Assembly (NCBI RefSeq): GCF_023100805.1
Contig: NZ_CP095855.1
Coordinates: 5,559,001 to 5,623,000, forward strand
Length of the DNA stretch: 64,000 nt
Origin: Chitinophaga filiformis
GTDB lineage: Bacteria; Bacteroidota; Bacteroidia; Chitinophagales; Chitinophagaceae
Direction: 5' to 3'
The translations under genes were made by a program, and so were the position numbers. Shown piece by piece: positions 61,787 to 64,000 of this stretch; position 1 is the stretch's first letter, and the number at the start of each line of letters is the position of its first letter. The notes below the pieces were generated by a model. The model was not told the DNA's origin. It did not search any database and saw nothing but the letters and a program-made list of their open reading frames with translations.

Positions 61787-64000
61787 ATGTCAAAGAAACA
61801 CCTGCTGTTTATTGCACTGCTACTTTTATCAGTAATCCACAACATCTCCGCTCAGCAATCCCCCACCGCCATTCCCATTCAATTTACTTTAAAACAAGCC
61901 GGTTACGTTACCCTGGTTGTCGAAAACAGTGAAGGTATACGCGTTCGTAACCTGGTATCCGAAACATGGTTTCCCGCCGGAAAGAACACGGTACAATGGG
62001 ATGGTCTGGACGATCTGGGAAGAGATGCTGACGCAGCAAGACATGGCGTTTACAATGTTCCAGGCAAGTTGGTTACGCCGGGACAATATAAGGTCCGCGG
62101 ACTGGTTAGAGGCGCTATCAATGCCCACTACGAAATGACCACTTACTCAACCGGCACTCCGCCCTGGAGAACAGAAGATCATACCGGCGCCTGGCTGGCT
62201 AATCATACACCTCCGCAGGCGGCTTTATTCGTTCCCGGAGAGGCTTCTCCTACCGGCCAGCCTGCAGTACTGTTGGGGTGTTACATCACTGAGGGTCCTG
62301 ATGGTATGGCCTGGGTGGACATGAACGGCCGCAAACGGGGAGGCCGTACCTGGGTAGGCGGTGTCTGGACAGCGGCTCCTTTCATGGCGATGGATAAGGG
62401 ACCGAAAGCCATTCCAGGCACGGATCTCTATGTAGCTTCCGCATGGGAAACCAATAAACAGTCAGGCATTGCAGAACTCCGGCTCAATGCACTGAGCGCT
62501 AATAAAAAGAACGACTACGATGTAAAACAGATCCTCAAGTATTCTCTCGGCGCCATTGCATTGGATGACGTACAGGAAGCCATCTCCGGCATAGCAGTCA
62601 GCAATGGCATCCTGCTGGTCAGCCTCCGTAACAGGAACCGTATTTTAGTGATCGATGTAAGCCAGGGCAGGGTGACCGACAGCATACAGATCCCGGCGCC
62701 TGCAGGCATGTGCTATGATGCAACAGGACGTTTGCTATTGCTTTCGGGGAATGATCTGCTGCGTTTCACCGGCTCCCTCCGCAGTAACAGATCTGACAAA
62801 CTCATTGACAATGGCCTGGATGCGCCCTACGCGCTGACGCTCGACAAAACCGGCAATATCTATATCAGCGATCGTGGCAAAAGTCACACGGTGAAAATAT
62901 TCTCTCCCGCAGGTAAATACCTCCGGCAGATCGGGAGTCCAGGCGCCCCTGCTGCCGGTCCGTATAATCCGGAGCACATGAACAACCCCGCCGGCATCAC
63001 TATCGACGCCAACCAGCAACTCTGGGTCACAGAATCCGATTACCTGCCCAAAAGGGTCAGCGTATGGTCACTGGATGGTAAACTGCTGCGCGCTTATTAC
63101 GGTCCTCCGAAATACGGCGGCGGCGGTACCCTCGATCCGCAGGATAAATCGCGCTTCTATTACGCCGACGACGCTCATGGTGCGATGGAATTCTCTCTCA
63201 ACTGGCAAACGGGTACATCTGCATTAAAACAGGTCTACTACCGGCCCGACGCTGACGATCTGCCACTGGCATCCCGCAGCGCAGCGCCGGAAACACCCCT
63301 CTATTATAACGGGCAACAATACTTCACCAACTGCTACAACAGCAATCCTACCAGTGGCGCTCCTGTCGCCTTCCTCTTCACCAGGCGGGATGGTATTGCG
63401 TACCCTGTGGCAGCGATGGGACAGGCAGCACAATGGGACGTACTGAAAGGTGATGCCTTCAGTGCCTCCTGGCCCAAAGGAGTCAACCTAAACGCGAAAG
63501 GAGGCTCCAGCCAGGCTTTCTTCATATGGCAGGACCAGAACGGCGACAGCCGCGTACAACCCGGCGAAGTAAAATACCAGCAGGGCACAACAGGTGGTGT
63601 TACCATCATGCCTGACCTGTCTTTCTGTGTCGCCAGGGTCAACGATAAGGCCCTCCGCTTCGCCGTAACCGGCACTACCAGACAGGGTTTACCGCTCTAT
63701 GATATCACCAAGGGAAAAATACTCGCCCAGGGCGTACAATCGCCTGCTTCTTCAGGTGGCGATCAGCTGCTCCAGGGCGCCGATGACTGGAGTGTGCTCA
63801 CCTTAGGCGTGCAACCATTCTCAGCCCTCTCTGTCAGCGGTACGAAGAACGGAACACCCGTATGGAGTTACCCAAATCTCTGGCCGGGATTGCATGCATC
63901 GCATAATGCGCCTGTTGCAGACCTTGCCGGACAACTCACCGGTACCACCCGGCTGCTGGGCGGCTTCTTCAGTGTTAAAGGCTCAGATGCCGGTCCGCTG
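61787..64000 (+). CDS. exported FlgD-like/beta-propeller protein (cut by window end)
   Basis: An open frame from MSKKHLLFIALLLLSVI to the last base, 738 codons without a stop, so the C-terminus is missing. Signal peptide ends near ISAQ. Residues ~25-110 form a FlgD-like Ig fold (LVVENSEGIRVRNLVSE, NTVQWDGLDDLGRD). From ~170 onward come NHL-like propeller blades (DKTGNIYISDRGKSHTVKIF, GITIDANQQLWVTES). This architecture is seen in large secreted Bacteroidota proteins linked to surface glycans; the function is not assignable. An in-frame ATG at 61778 is an alternative start. Confidence 0.85.
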   Translation, partial: MSKKHLLFIALLLLSVIHNISAQQSPTAIPIQFTLKQAGYVTLVVENSEGIRVRNLVSETWFPAGKNTVQWDGLDDLGRDADAARHGVYNVPGKLVTPGQYKVRGLVRGAINAHYEMTTYSTGTPPWRTEDHTGAWLANHTPPQAALFVPGEASPTGQPAVLLGCYITEGPDGMAWVDMNGRKRGGRTWVGGVWTAAPFMAMDKGPKAIPGTDLYVASAWETNKQSGIAELRLNALSANKKNDYDVKQILKYSLGAIALDDVQEAISGIAVSNGILLVSLRNRNRILVIDVSQGRVTDSIQIPAPAGMCYDATGRLLLLSGNDLLRFTGSLRSNRSDKLIDNGLDAPYALTLDKTGNIYISDRGKSHTVKIFSPAGKYLRQIGSPGAPAAGPYNPEHMNNPAGITIDANQQLWVTESDYLPKRVSVWSLDGKLLRAYYGPPKYGGGGTLDPQDKSRFYYADDAHGAMEFSLNWQTGTSALKQVYYRPDADDLPLASRSAAPETPLYYNGQQYFTNCYNSNPTSGAPVAFLFTRRDGIAYPVAAMGQAAQWDVLKGDAFSASWPKGVNLNAKGGSSQAFFIWQDQNGDSRVQPGEVKYQQGTTGGVTIMPDLSFCVARVNDKALRFAVTGTTRQGLPLYDITKGKILAQGVQSPASSGGDQLLQGADDWSVLTLGVQPFSALSVSGTKNGTPVWSYPNLWPGLHASHNAPVADLAGQLTGTTRLLGGFFSVKGSDAGPL

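Overview
The window looks like chromosome from a member of the Bacteroidota, most likely Chitinophaga or a close relative in the Chitinophagaceae. The evidence is the recurring TAnnTTTG -7 promoter box, the near absence of Shine-Dalgarno sequences, and typical family content (GH106 rhamnosidase, MlaEFD, DUF6597-type AraC regulators, an RND pump fused to its outer-membrane channel, YceI pairs, an M57 'HEIGH' protease lipoprotein). No rRNA, tRNA, transposase, prophage or CRISPR array was seen. The genus call is inference.

Layout. 1-1.2 kb: three direct copies of a ~295-bp hairpin repeat plus a related hairpin. 1.3-9.3 kb: lipoproteins and an RND efflux system, interrupted by a ~540-bp array of 46-bp tandem repeats. 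9.5-12.5 kb: a REC-PAS-kinase protein converging on cheR-cheB. 12.7-18.5 kb: a secreted protein, the M57 protease, a Kef-type antiporter and a MarR regulator. 18.5-22.6 kb: SDR, PhyH dioxygenase (behind a possible Cys-rich upstream peptide), HxlR regulator and two YceI proteins with a membrane protein. 22.6-28.3 kb: acyl-CoA dehydrogenase, sensor kinase, a sulfatase pseudogene, small proteins and a zinc alcohol dehydrogenase. 28.4-31 kb: mlaE-mlaF-mlaD lipid transport, with the 5' end of mlaF duplicated in tandem. 31.1-33.7 kb: TPM-domain protein and fatty-acid desaturase. 33.8-34.7 kb: four more hairpin elements. 34.8-36.7 kb: GntR-TauE-DUF1634 operon. 36.7-40.5 kb: heterodimeric ABC exporter preceded by a 15-codon leader peptide and a terminator/antiterminator. 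40.6-45.3 kb: AraC/TetR regulators and short-chain dehydrogenases. 45.3-48.6 kb: GH106 rhamnosidase beside a second sulfatase pseudogene. 48.7-52.1 kb: lipoproteins and an amine oxidase. 52.1-56.1 kb: the Pnkp/Hen1 RNA-repair pair. 56.2-61 kb: His-rich membrane protein, AraC regulator, quinone oxidoreductase-like enzyme, dipeptidase E and a BamA/TamA-like porin. 61-61.7 kb: two more hairpin elements. 61.8 kb to the end: a FlgD-like/beta-propeller protein cut by the window edge.

Two signals stand out. (1) The region before the ABC exporter (40392-40527, minus strand) has all the parts of a ribosome-controlled transcription attenuator: a rare strong Shine-Dalgarno, a 15-residue peptide, a hairpin over its last codons, and a textbook terminator whose 5' arm can pair with the leader. 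The logic resembles Bacillus bmrB-bmrCD, and the exporter is likewise a heterodimer with one degenerate ATPase site. (2) A family of ~130-160-bp imperfect hairpins (ends GGTTyvAG..., shared core around AGGGGTTTAAT) occurs in about ten copies at three loci, with a fragment at a fourth.
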